Source: Cloeon dipterum (Eukaryota > Arthropoda > Insecta > Ephemeroptera > Baetidae). From it: 64,000 nt of DNA. Position 1 is the stretch's first letter, and each line of letters starts with the position of its first letter. Below the pieces are notes generated by a model. It was not told where the DNA came from. It did no database searches and saw only the letters and a program-made list of their open reading frames with translations. Shown piece after piece: positions 28,401 to 40,521 of this stretch. The translations under genes and the position numbers were made by a program. The DNA lies in NCBI RefSeq assembly GCF_949628265.1, contig NC_088786.1, positions 22,341,681-22,405,680 on the forward strand, in the 5' to 3' direction.

Positions 28401-31400
28401 CAGCCCACACCAGAGCGGCAACAGGCACAAACACCACCGTGAAAAATCCTGTTACCAAAAACGCCGGCCGATTCGCTCGGAGACCATATTTTTAGCAAAT
28501 TAGACAAGGCACCCATTGATTTTCTGTGAATTTTAATTTAGCCAAATCCTACGAAAGATGAACGCAGGAAGACTCTCAGCAGTGACCCTGGAGGTCAAGC
28601 AGCCGGCTCCAGCACTTCGAAAATACCGCACAGTTCATCTGATGCGGCGTGAGGGGCGCTTCGGGCTCGCCGCAAATATATACATTTACAGCGTATGACC
28701 TCCTCCGAAATTTCGGTTCCTTCCTCTTGCAGCGTTCGTAATCACGGCCTTCTCGCGGTACAGACGACTTACTAGCTCCCGTGCAGGCCCATTCCACTAG
28801 CTTCAATTCCATTATTTATGCTGTCGTTTGTTTTGGAATTAACAAACCCTCGCCAGCAGGAACCAGCGGCCTCTAAGGTTTTCGCGCGAGCTTTCTTCTG
28901 TATGCAGTTGCTCTTAGAACGCGGAAAAGTGTGTTACGCGCCCGACCACCGGCCTTTATGTCTCGTTGAAGGTGGTTATAAATGTTAGCTAGGTCGGATT
29001 TGTTGCTTGACACAATAAAAACGTCAATGTACTAGTGTGCGATTTATAAATAGAAACTTGGCAACACAATGTGATCTTTCTTCAGTTCAGTGAGCTCAAC
29101 AGGTAGGAATGCAACATAATAACTATGAATGCAAGAACTTTCATTTCAGTATTAACTCATTAGGTCAATGTTTTATCTAAAAAAATACATTTTTTTGTAT
29201 CTCTGACTAAATTTGTTAAGTATTTCTGAAAAACGCAAAATGCTATTTAACGATTTGACCCATATTATCCTAGGTGATTAAGATTATTTTCCATCAAACT
29301 AAGGAGCAAGACAAGTGCTGGTGAATTGTGAATCCAGCCTACGCTAAATTTTTTTTCATTTTTGGGTCAACCCATGGTTACGCTTTGTTGGTGGCCCTTT
29401 TGCAGTGGCTTTTTTTAGAATAATCATCAAATATATATTTGAAGTACAATAGAGGGTACATTTTATTAAAAATCGTTTTGTGGTATTACTGAACCGCGAG
29501 CGACTGTCAAGATCTTAAAGATTCTAACACGAACTACTGGCCAGTGCCAGTTGGCATGCCTTGGTCAAGCGAATGATTGAAAAGTCGGCATTTCCCCTTT
29601 CCAGATTTTTTTTATGCATAAATGATGGTTGCCAATCCTGAACCCTATAAAACATGCTTTATATGAATAATGAAAATATCTATTCTTTCTTGGTATTCTG
29701 TCTATCGTATAATTTTATATTTTTTGAAGTTGAAAGTTTATGATGGAAAATTACCATAAATTAAATGGTGTAGGAAGAGGCCATACAACGAGGCAAATGA
29801 TAAGTTTTTTGAAAACGGCAACTTTAACTAAATGATGACAAAACAGAGGACCACCAAATACCTGATAGCATTTCACCACATTACATAGGAACAGATTTAC
29901 AGGTTTGGTGGTTAAAGACCTGGTAAAGGTGAAAGAGTCAATTGAGTATTAAAATATCAGTTTTTTGTCTCGTGAGTCACCGGGCAATGATCAAACGCTT
30001 TCAATGATCGAGGAGTTTCTTAAGTGATGTTCAAAATTAATTTAGTTAGACATTTAAAAGAGCCAACAATTTCAGATGTACAGATTGGAAGTGCAATTAT
30101 TATTTTTATGATGCAACGGTCTGATTAGCTGAGTTTGTATTTGAAGACTGATTTTTCAACTCTATGACATTGACTTTATGAATTTAACCGTTCCTTGGAA
30201 CATATCAAGTTAACTGCATGACCAAAGTGATGGGAATTTTTTTTATTTTTGATTGAACTGGTGAATCGCGAACTTGGTACCTGTTCAGTTAGGGCACGCA
30301 TTTCTCCCCTCGGGACTAAAGCAACATTCCAATGATTGGGATGCCCGCAAGTGGTAGAGAAAAGCATCTGTGCAGGACAGCCCATTAATTTGGTCTGCTG
30401 CCAAATTTGGATCACGCGTCCTGGCCAACTAATTTTTTTTTCGCCCGCTCTGGCCGACATCACTTTTGGCGCAGCTTAATTGCCTCAAATGAGCGCGAGA
30501 GTGGCGGCGAAAATGCGACGAGAAGCTAGGTCATTGTGGATTGAATTTTGCATCTCGGCTGGTGCAAAAGAAGATGAAAAGGAAACGATAACACCGCCTT
30601 TAACAAGTCGGCGGCACCTGTGCCTCGATCTAATTGAGCTGCTTTTCAGACTACTTGCTAGATCTGCGCACATCAAACAGCCACCTGCGTTGTGGAGAAT
30701 GACGGAAAGAAAGAGAATCAGCAGACCTGGCTGACTGAGATAAGCAGAGCTAATGTGATTTCGATCCCGCGGGCGTGATAAGCCGGCTTTTTGAGAACAA
30801 TACGCCACGGCAGCGCGAATTTGGAGCGGCAGCGGCGGCGGTGGTCTCGGCCGGACCATTCAGACTGCATCTTCATCACATATGGATGAGCGGAGAGAGA
30901 ATAATGCATAATTTATGAACGACCGGCCTGCTTCTCATTCGCCGCATTTTAATTCACTTTCAGGCAGCCACGATAAAACGAAAAATAGAGAAGAGCTTTT
31001 TCCTTTTCACTCCACTCTGGTTGACCAAAAAACAACCGAGAGGCCTACATCGGCACACGCACAAATATGCAGCCCGCTTTTTCACACATTCTGAAACGCG
31101 CCTGCAGCATTATTATCGCACTAATGATGTGTGTGCCATATTTGCTTCAATTACTTTTGTTCTCTGGCCGAAATCGACTGCTCGAATGGTTGCGCACCAC
31201 CGACCGATGGACTCGGAGTGAAAATCAGATCTCTGCTCTGCCGCAACTGATGATGGTGGATATTTATAATAATAACGCTTTAATTGAAGCGGCTTAATTT
31301 TTGGCGTGTAAGAACAAGAGGTGTCGTACAGGAAGTAATTACGCACGTTTTGATACTCCAGCTGCAAGCTAAATACATTAAGACTTAATGACACTTGATG

Positions 31401-34400
31401 CTCGAGCCTTTTATTTAGAATTCAATGTGCATAGACGATGACAGTAACAATAATGTTAAATGCAACAAACGGCCCTGTCGTGTCTGACGTAGTAAATAAA
31501 ATCAGAGTTCAAAAGTGCATTTCACTCAAAAGAAAAACGAGGTTACAGCAAAAGCTTAAAAAGAAATCAGCTATCCCATAAAACAAGCGATTCTCCTTTT
31601 TTTTCTCTAAATTTCGTTTCATGCTTTTTAGGCAAAAGGATATGCCTGCCACTAACAGTGCCTTCTTCTTTTGTGATGCCGTCAGCAATTTGCATGTTTC
31701 AGAATAGCTTATCACTCCTCTTAAGGCAGAGGTTTCTACTCAAAGTTGCCTGCTAGCTGTTCTCCAAACAACAGGAAATTTCTCTCAATTACAAACGCCT
31801 TATTGATAATTTTAGATTCAAGACTGTTTAGCAAACCGTTGAATCAGCTCATTTACACACGAATTTGGAGGCAAAAATCTTCACAAAGCTTACCCTCATA
31901 CCCCGCCGCACACAAATTCCATAGCACCGAGTTGACTGTGCGGTTTTTTACGCAGCAAAATGTGCTTTGCTTTACAATGGGGCAAGCCACATCTCCCAAT
32001 TCCGATAGAGAGAAATATTCTGAAATAAAACACACTCGCGCGAGCACGTCTACTGCTGCATGCAAAAAATGCCATTTATAGCATTGCGGGCGTTCATGTT
32101 CCCATGCCAGGAACTATATGCGTAAAAAACCGATGAAATGATTTATTTGACCATATAGGCATCACTTGTGCCAAATCATGCACATGATCTCACTGAGCCC
32201 ACATTTTTCACCGAGGCGTAGTGAGTATACGCAGCATGTGACCGACTCTGGTATGTACATATTTGCAGAGCTTGCTCGCAATGTAAAAGTGAACTATAAA
32301 CGCCGTGCCTCTCGTTTCGCCTTATTTTTATTTACGGCCGCGCGCAGTGAGAGAAAGAAAAAAAGGCAGCCGCGTTACGAGTGGATTTGCATCGCGAGCG
32401 GTAACGGTTTTATGCCAGAAAGTCATGCACAGGCTCTTTGACCGCGCGGCGAATTTTTCATTGATGACTTCCAACAATATTTGCCGTGCTTAGTTAAAAT
32501 ACTTGAGGAAAATAGCGTGCCCTGCACTCTGCACTCAAGCCGTGTTCTATATTCAAAAGGAAGAGTCCAATTACGGAGTTAGCAGCGCTGCTGTCTTTCT
32601 CTGCCAAAGTTTTATTTATTTATGCCGGCAAATTTCCTTCTCTCTTTGCTTACAAGCTTGTTTGCTGTTTCCATCATCGCGATTGGTAAAGAGGTAAAGG
32701 TCGTCGGGCAAATCTCTCGGCTGGGTGTTGTTCAGTGATAAAGGAATTTCGCACATTTAAGACAACTGTTAATTTTACGGTCCGTGCACGCGTAGTCATC
32801 GTGCCATTTTTTCATAAATCTCCGCACACACCTCTTTTCGCCGCGGACACTTTGTGGTGCGATAGCACATTATTCCCCTAATGCTAACGGACTGGCAGAT
32901 TGTGTCAAACTTTCCGCGTTGCACCTAGCACTGGTCCCCAATTAAATCCAACAATCAGCCGGTTAATTTGGCCAATTAGCAGCTTCAAAAGAGAGCAATG
33001 ATGCAGCACAAACGCAGGGGATTGAATGATTCTGCGAAAATATTAATTTTCTCGTCAGCTGTTCATTGTCTAATCGAGAAATCAATGTTTCGTCCAGTCA
33101 CAGCAGGTGCCACTTGATTTAGACATCGATTACCATCTCGCCAACAATAAGATCAATTTGGCTCGAAACAAAAGAGACGCAATTGTAATTTTCTACGCTA
33201 ATTTGATTTTTGTCGAGCGATAACCTATTTAAAACAAATTTATGCCTTGAAGACATTTCAGAATCATACCTACAAACTTTTTGAGTAAATGATCCACTTT
33301 GTTTATTCGATGCGGACACTTTGGGTTGTGAAGTTCAGAGCCCTTATAAGATCCGTTAATTAAATTAATAAATGCTGGAAACAGGCTTGCAACTTGAAAA
33401 AGCAAGGTCTTTAGTTTTACTTAAAATGTGTGAAAACACAACAAGCGTTTCCTGAATCGTGAGAGTCGCGGGCCAAATCTTGATGCAGAACCGACGCAAA
33501 ATATTTCGCATTGCGGTGCCTTACTTGTTGGCGAGCGATACTGTTTTCGCGTGTGCCAAAAGGTTACGTTAACTCTTGACAGGATTGAATTTGCTCAGGA
33601 ATTCTCAGCGAATTTGTTTCACAACAATTATTGTTACATGCTACGACGCAATCATGAGGAAACAATTAAAAATTCAGAGATCCGTTCCATCTTTGTATTG
33701 TTACTTCGTTGAAATGAGAGTTGGGGAACGGTTGTGGCTTTTCTAATAAACAGCAAGGTAGAATCAATTATATTAATACAATAATTTTTAGCATGGATTT
33801 AATTTTTGCATCAAAAACCAAAATTGAAATACAAACAATAAAACACCAAGTTATTCTTATGTGGTTTTTCACAATCATCAAACAAAAAATAGTTGATACT
33901 CAGAAGATATATCATTTAATTTGTTTAAAAGAATACTTTTAATTTAAATTCATGATTGAAGATAAAGACGAGTTAAACTGTAAGCAAACGCATGATGGTT
34001 TGATCTTGATCAAAATAGCCAAAACAGTAAAAATGTTTAGTTAACATTTTGGGAAGGTAATATTTTCAATTTTTATGATATTTAAAAAATTGTTCGTGAG
34101 ATCTATGAATGCAAGAAATATAACTTAGAAAAGGTTGGAGTTCTTATCAATAAACCCGTCACGCATATTCCAGAGTGTGAAGCCGACCCGCGAAAATCGG
34201 CATTCAGAGCAATTTCACGTGCGCTTGAATGGAGGCAGACGCGAGCGTGAAATCTGCGTCTTTGAACTTGACATTCTGCATCAGGTCTGCGGTCGTGACA
34301 CTGACGTGAGTCGCGCAAAAGCGAACGTGGAGCACATGCAGCGCGCGGCGCGCCTTTCGATCTCTCTGGCCGACAACAATGCGGATCAAAATGCGGCGAG

Positions 34401-34770
34401 AAATCAATTTCCTGCACGCGTAGCTCGCTACTCTCATTCAGGACGGATCTGACGCAACACCAGGCTAATGATATTGTTCCATAAAGCAGCGTGTCCGTGA
34501 CATTGTCATTTGCAGTCGCAGCGAACGAGAAGCTATAGGAAGCGAGAAAGAAAGTGTGTACGCGGCGGGAAAAGTGGAAACGCGAGAGGTGGAGTCGGGG
34601 CCGCGCACCGGTGCAAGGGATGCATACAGAAAGATAAAACACATAGACGTACGCCAAGGATGATGGGATGTGTGTCACTTGGACCTCGAGACTCCTCCTC
34701 TCATCCCATATTACAATATTTTCGAGATTCGCGTACGCGCTGCTCACCTGCGGCCAGGAGGGGGGCAGCC

Positions 34771-34777
34771 TATAAAA
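34771..34777 (+). promoter_or_regulatory. TATA box of the plus-strand Osiris-like gene
   Basis: TATAAAA in a GC-rich setting lies about 100 bases before the ATG at 34872. A start site about 30 bases downstream (near 34801) would give a leader of about 70 bases with no earlier ATG. A perfect TCAGTT initiator-like string at 34847-34852 is too far from this TATA box to pair with it, but could mark a second start. Confidence 0.75.
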
Positions 34778-34871
34778 CCCGGCACTCCAGTATGCGGCAC
34801 GCAATTTAACTCTAAAATCCATCCAGTTCGTATACCAAAGGAGCTCTCAGTTCAAGCCTATACATCCAGAA

Positions 34872-36776
34872 ATGGCCGTGTTCAGAGTGTGCCTTCTCTT
34901 GGCCCTAGTGGCCGCCGCTTTGGCCGTCCCCGTGGCCCAGGAAACCGCTGCCGCGGTTCCTGCTAAGGAGTCCCAACGCGACATCGCCGATATGGTTGAA
35001 GCCGCCATCACCGGAGATGAAGACAAACTTGGACTTCTGCCTCGTGTCGCTCTTAAGCTGGCCGAGGCCGGAGGTGAGTCTGGTAAGCATCGCAGCGACC
35101 TTTTTTCTTGTTCAAATTCTTTTTCCTTGAAAACCAGTCTGGACGACACCAAAATGATTTTCTCTCCAGAATTTATCTTTAATTCCAATTCGATTCTGGA
35201 CTGAAAATTTTATTTCGTCTTCCAACCGGTAATTTGTAAAAACAATCCTTGATGTGTGAATGTGGCTCTGGAAATTCTTTTAAAATTGTGTAGTCTCCGC
35301 TTAGGTTTGCGGTTGCTACAATTTTTTGAAAGAATTTTCGGTAACGTGTGATTTTGTAAAAATTGTATCTAAATAGTATTTCCGCGAAACGTAATAATTG
35401 GGCCTCCACTATTTTTCCTTTGGCGGCTGAGCAAAAATTAATTGCGAGTAGGTCCCTAACTGTTACCGCCTAATTACTATTTCAGACCAAAAAGGATTAC
35501 TAAATTTCCATGTCCGTTATTTTTTCGTCTCTCCTCACTCGCTCACTTGCGGCGGCGTCTCTCGCATCTCCTTTTTTTTAACCAAACCCGAAGCATTAAT
35601 TCCGGTGGTCAACACCACACATGTTCTGGCTTGCCCAATACCTGCCGCGGTGAATGGAGAGCACGCGGGTTCGATGACTCCCGCTAGGCGTGAGTTTTCG
35701 TTAGTGTACCAAAGGGTCAAGGGCGCCAAAAGACACACTCGTCTCGCTGGATTTTTATGCGCCGGAACGCAGCCACACGCGCGCAGACACACCTTTACTT
35801 ACTTCTAGTTGGTGGCATTGTCGTTGCTCGCTCTGTTTGCGCTGCAACTGTAGTACGCCAGGCCTAATTGATTTAAAAGTAATTATTTATTACCTTTTTA
35901 CGTAGCTAGTTCTTATGTATATAATGCTAGAATATCTATCTTGTACACACTTTTAGAGTTTCTTTTTGTAAATAAATACTTAATTTCAAAATTATTCAAA
36001 ATTTCCTAGCTTCCTCGAAAAGTAGATTTGTTAATTTTTTACTATCAATTCTTTTGTAAATGTCACGTTTTTCACGGATGACAGGCTCTCTCAGTCATCT
36101 CTTGGACAAAAACTTCTCACAAGTACTCCACGTGATTTTGGTCGCTGCGACATTATTTAGATATGAAATATGTGTGCCAGAGTGTGAATCGTTGTGGTTG
36201 CATGGCTGGTGGTCATGTGTGCAGTTCCCAAACGCATGCAGGCTTGCTTCTCGCAGGGCGTTCCGGCCCTCTGAAACTTTGAACTTTTCCATTGCAGCTC
36301 GCGGCAAGCTCAAGCTGAAGAAACTGTTGCCCTTCCTGGCCATCTTCCCCCTGATCAAGATCCTGCTCCTGCCCATCGCTATCCTCTTCCTTAAGGGACT
36401 GACCCTGAAGGCCCTGATCATCGCCAAGATCGCTCTGCTCTTCGCTCTCTTCAACGCCGGCAAGAGCCTGTTCAGTAAGTGACTCCCTCACGGGCTTCAG
36501 GATTCGATCACTAACTCGCCGATTTTTCTTGTTGCAGGCGGAAAGGCCGGCGGCCTCCTCGGTGGACTCGGCGGCATCGGTGTTTCTTCTGACAGCTACG
36601 GCGCCTACGACAACAGCCACGGACACGACACTTACAGCAGCGCCAGCGCCGCCCCCGCACACCACAGCGGATACTCGCGCAGCTTCCTCGATGAGGCTGA
36701 GGTCAAGGTCAACTCGATGATCGAGGCCGCCGCCAAGTTCTTCGAGGGTGACGATGAGCCCGCCAAGACCCAGTAA
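34872..36776 (+). CDS. Osiris-like (DUF1676-type) secreted protein, 3 exons, 205 aa
   Basis: Exons are 34872-35073, 36298-36474 and 36538-36776; both introns are phase 1 with good GT-AG sites (GTGAGT and GTAAGT donors). ATG at 34872 is the first after the TATA box and has a favourable context (AGAAATGG). Residues 1-18 are a signal peptide. Residues 28-66 are acidic to mixed. A basic stretch (KLKLKK near 71-76) precedes a long hydrophobic block (about 77-124) interrupted by single lysines, as in the central DUF1676 region of Osiris proteins. The tail is rich in Gly, Ser, His and Tyr and ends in an acidic amphipathic segment. The paired N-terminal cysteines typical of Osiris proteins are missing: the only Cys is in the signal peptide. 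It could therefore be a divergent Osiris or another small hydrophobic secreted protein. Third positions are strongly GC. It is transcribed toward the Osiris gene at 42420-45471. Confidence 0.82.
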
Positions 36777-37479
36777 ACGTGTGCTGGAGCTTAATTTATT
36801 AATGCCGACAAAGACTCCAACTGTTAACCTTAAGGACTTGTGACTTGCCACTCTACTTCCTCTTCCTCTAGCGCTCTAGGGTGTATCATGACTTCCGGCC
36901 CCTGAGCGCACGCTCTCGGGCCCCGCTTTTTCAGTTACCAGTCGGTGGCATCCGAGTTATAGGTACACTTGACGCGCCCGCTGACAGACAGACAGACATG
37001 TATGAACAGACATATCAGTTTTAACCGGGGACTGTTGGTTGATTTCCCGCTCTCGTTTTCTCTGATTTTCCTCTCGCCACTTTCACAGCGGCTGAGCTGA
37101 GTAATTTCCCTTACTTTCGCATCACGTCTGCTGTCGCCACCTTTCTAGTTCACTTTCCAACCCCCCTTCGCTTTCACTCAGTTGTCAATCAAACACCCCT
37201 CCACGTGCCAAAATAGTTGTAACGAATCAAAATGCAATTATTTTTTTTAATTCTACCCAACCCTGGACGACGCGACGCAGAACTCTGTTTTACTTTTAAG
37301 TTGACGCTCAATCAAACGCACACGATAAGCAATAAGCGAACACATGCACCGACACTAAACGGTGACTTTATGCACACGTATACACACACAAGACACAAAG
37401 AAGCACAGTTTAATTTATTGTACAACTTATTTATTGTTGATCAATGTTAATTTATTGCCTAAATTATTCTGTTGAAAAA

Positions 37480-37485
37480 AATAAA
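37480..37485 (+). terminator. Poly(A) signal of the plus-strand Osiris-like gene
   Basis: This is the first AATAAA I see after the stop at 36774-36776, and T-rich sequence follows it. It implies a 3' UTR of about 700 bases, which would include a GACA tandem run near 36982-36999 and a GC-rich imperfect hairpin near 36895-36930. Confidence 0.5.
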
Positions 37486-37563
37486 ACAAAGAATCTTGAA
37501 ATTTATCTCTTTGCGTATTATTATTTATTTGGGCAAATCACGACGAAACAATGGCCTCTCGAG

Positions 37564-37571
37564 TATAAAAG
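37564..37571 (+). promoter_or_regulatory. Unassigned TATA box
   Basis: TATAAAAG followed by a G run is a near-ideal core promoter string on the plus strand. The first ATG downstream (37723) opens only an 8-codon frame, and I find no convincing coding exon behind it. It may drive a non-coding RNA or a gene with remote coding exons, or it may be fortuitous. Confidence 0.35.
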
Positions 37572-37755
37572 GGGGCCCACGCGGCATTAAATCTTTCACT
37601 TCCCGTAGGTGCAATTATTCCAGATAAACCTCCGCCGCACACTCAACAAGGCACAAAATTATCCCACGGATACTTGCTCCGCGTGCCCTCGCAGTTTATA
37701 GGTTCGAAAGCAGTTTCGCAAAATGTACAGTTTGTCGGCGCTGAAGTGACGGCGC

Positions 37756-37759
<4 letters not shown>

Positions 37760-37805
<46 letters not shown>
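37760..37805. repeat. GA microsatellite, about 22 units
   Basis: A pure GA run of about 45 bases is followed by a degenerate GA/A-rich tail to about 37820. Such runs bind GAGA-type factors in flies and often mark open promoters. Here it lies about 200 bases downstream of the unassigned TATA box. Confidence 0.95.
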
Positions 37806-37809
<4 letters not shown>

Positions 37810-40498
37810 AGGAAAGAAAAGCAGCGCTAGATTAAAGGCGCGCATCATTCATGGATCGAGTCTTTAACCCAGTGGAACACATACACACTCGGTGCCCGGT
37901 GCGATGACGAGCCGGATAATACCGTGTTTGGCCGCGTTAGCCCGCAGAAGGCGCAGAATTTCGCAATCGCGCGTGATTTATGCAGCGTTGCACGTACGCA
38001 CAGGAGAAGCCACGACGCGTTGTTTGATTTATTTTCCTCCTTGCCTAATTGTAAGACGGAATTGATGTTGGTAGCTTCTCGTCGCTGCACAAAGCATAAT
38101 TTCTGGGTGTGTTTGTCTTTCTCTCCGTTTTCCGATTGTATATAAGGCAATAAAAATTCCTGGCTCCACCATCATAACGGCAACTCGGGGCTTTACTCAA
38201 AAAGGGACATTCCAGCAGCAGCCGCGTGCAATATTTGCTCGTGTACGGCTTTAAAAATAATTGTCATTAAAATGGTGGGCCGCCGCGTGCGCGAGAACCG
38301 GGAGCTGCGTGACCCAGGGCCACTCCTCAAATTTCAGAGATGACCAATTCGGTTATTCGTTGTGGTCGCGCTCACCGTTGCCCGCTGCCGAAATTGTAAT
38401 CCGCAGAAATTGCTTATCGCGGCCATGAGAACAGAAATCGAGCTGTCGCTGCTGCACTTCGCTTGAAAAGTGAAGCGTGATCATGCAAAACACGATTAAA
38501 TGAAATTATATCCTGCTTTCCGAGCTTTGTGGGTCAAGTTTGGCCCCACGACCTTCACGATTTGTGTTGGGGTCCAACTGCACGATGAATATCATTACCC
38601 GAGACCGCGGAATAAGAAGAAAGAAGAAAGAATATAAAATACCAATGCTGTTTTATTAAATTATGACGACCATTTAATAGTTAATAGTTTTCTTCTCTTT
38701 TTATTCCGAGCTGTGCGTGGTACCGTTAGGCGGATGGCTTTAAAGAGATGTGCGTCTCTTTTCTTTTGGCCACGCGCACACATAAAGATGCCGGCTGGAC
38801 CCGCAGAGTGAGTGCGTCAGATGATGGGTGCGAGCTCGCACGCGTTTCTGAGGATGGCTCAACTTTTGACTATATATTCTATCACAGTTAGATGGGATGG
38901 CTCCTTTTTGATAATTAATCACTACACACTTACAGTTATTATAATTATATACAGACGCACAGCTAAACTCTTTGGACGCTTTGGCGCCACAGAATTTCGA
39001 GATAAAACGGACAGATTTTTCCTGAATCGGTAAAATACTTTTCACAACTTATTATTGATAAGTTGCACAGCTAGCAAACAGCAAGAATGTCAAGAATTTG
39101 AAAAAACCTATCAAGCAGTTACTGTGAGAGTGATTTATTGTTTATAAATTTATTTATCAAAATTATAAAAATAATATAAATTTTCTTGATGTTCCAAGTT
39201 GTTAATTTACCTAATTAAAAAAAATCAATTTTATAGTTGATAAATTATGAAATTATCGGCTTTTGAAAAGCAAAAATAAATTAAGGACTTTTTAAATATG
39301 TATGTGCGATTTTACTGTGTAAAAAAATAAATTATATTTTGAGATAGAACAGACTTTTGAGATGGATTTTATTCACAAAAACATTCACTATCATCTATTT
39401 TCACTATGAGCCTAATTATGATTGTAGATGTAAATTCTGTGGCGAGACTTGTGAAAAATATCATATCCAAAAGTGTACGCAAGAAAACTTACTTTGAGAA
39501 TAGCAGCGAAAATTTGAAAAAATTTATTAACCTTTAGATGTAGAGTGTTGCACGCATATTTTGCGTTTAATAAACCATTAATAATTATATCAGCTATTGC
39601 CAAGAATAACTAATAAACAATAAATTAATCCCCAATCAATATTAATATAATATGTTATGACATGTGAGTTAATCGATTGTAGTAAATTTGCTTAACTAGA
39701 GCAAAGAGAATCAAGAGCGTTTATTATTAACTGTAGAATAAAACGCTACCAATGGGCCATAAATTACTTTAAATTGGTATATGCACGTTAGCGTGGATGG
39801 TAAAAACTCTAAACTGTATAGTATATGAATGTACAGCTTTACTTTCCGAAATGACTCGGCCGTCTGGAATGAAAGCAGCCAGATAGGCTGCCCGCAACAG
39901 TCTCCTACTATACTGGTTGCCTACACTACACTAAACAGATAATCACAAAGTTAACAGGTGAAAACTCTGAATCCTTTTATGCTCGAAGTCAAATAAAGCA
40001 AAAATTTAATCCATCAACACAGTACTTAATTTTTTGGTAGCATAATTTATATTTTAAGTATATTTTGAACACATGACTTTTTCCTACAATAAAAATTCTG
40101 ATTTATCCTTGTTTTTCCTGAAACAATTAAAATTTATTGTCCATCATCCATATCTTTCTTCTTGAACACAAAACGCAAAATTCCGATTTCATGTGTCTGT
40201 AAATCTACACGTAATTAATGGATCCATTATTTTATTATATTATGCTATAGCAGCTATACTCTCCTGATTCCTTTACTAACTATATAGTAAATTAAAAAAG
40301 CTTCAGGTGGCGTTTCAGTGCCGCTCACAGCGTGGATATTTTTTCTGTTTCCACGGTAGGTGGCTTACACTGTCTCAATTTTTTGAAACATACACACGTA
40401 AGAAATATATTGAAATAAATCAAGATTTTTAAAAGATGATAGAGAAATTTAAACGAATTTGAATTTACTTGTAAAATAAAATGATATTATTTTAGTTT

Positions 40499-40521
40499 TG
40501 CACTAAAGTAGCTTTAGTGCA
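40499..40521. repeat. Perfect inverted repeat, 10-bp arms, 3-bp spacer
   Basis: Arms TGCACTAAAG and CTTTAGTGCA are exact reverse complements separated by TAG. The arrangement fits a dimeric transcription-factor site or a small hairpin. No function is assigned. Confidence 0.85.

Larger units (their letters stand above)
7900..34750. other. Long region with no supportable gene
   Basis: About 27 kb with no exon chain, tRNA, rRNA or familiar microRNA that I can recognise. Open frames up to about 170 codons occur, but they lack domains and good splice context, several start at non-ATG codons, and their number fits chance. GC-richer patches lie near 8.7-9.2, 10.7-11.2, 13.8-14.2, 16.4-16.9, 24.5-24.9, 28.3-28.9, 30.4-31.0 and 34.2-34.8 kb. 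The patch at 10.7-11.2 kb contains a perfect TGACGTCA (CRE-type palindrome) near 10840. TATA-like strings on the plus strand near 19120, 24594 and 29646 have no gene behind them. The region could be intergenic, part of a giant intron of a gene outside the window, or a cis-regulatory domain. Confidence 0.5.

Noticed and set aside
34103..34822. Longest open frame in the window, 239 codons on the minus strand
   Set aside because: It runs antisense through the TATA box and upstream region of the Osiris-like gene, in a GC-richer patch where several frames are open at once. No signal peptide, domain or splice context is visible.
35667..35690. Possible tRNA B-box (GGTTCGA)
   Set aside because: The following bases do not fit the full B-box, and no A-box or cloverleaf can be drawn around it.
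36213..36851. 212-codon minus-strand frame over the Osiris-like exons
   Set aside because: It is the antisense shadow of exons 2 and 3, whose GC-rich third positions keep the opposite strand open.
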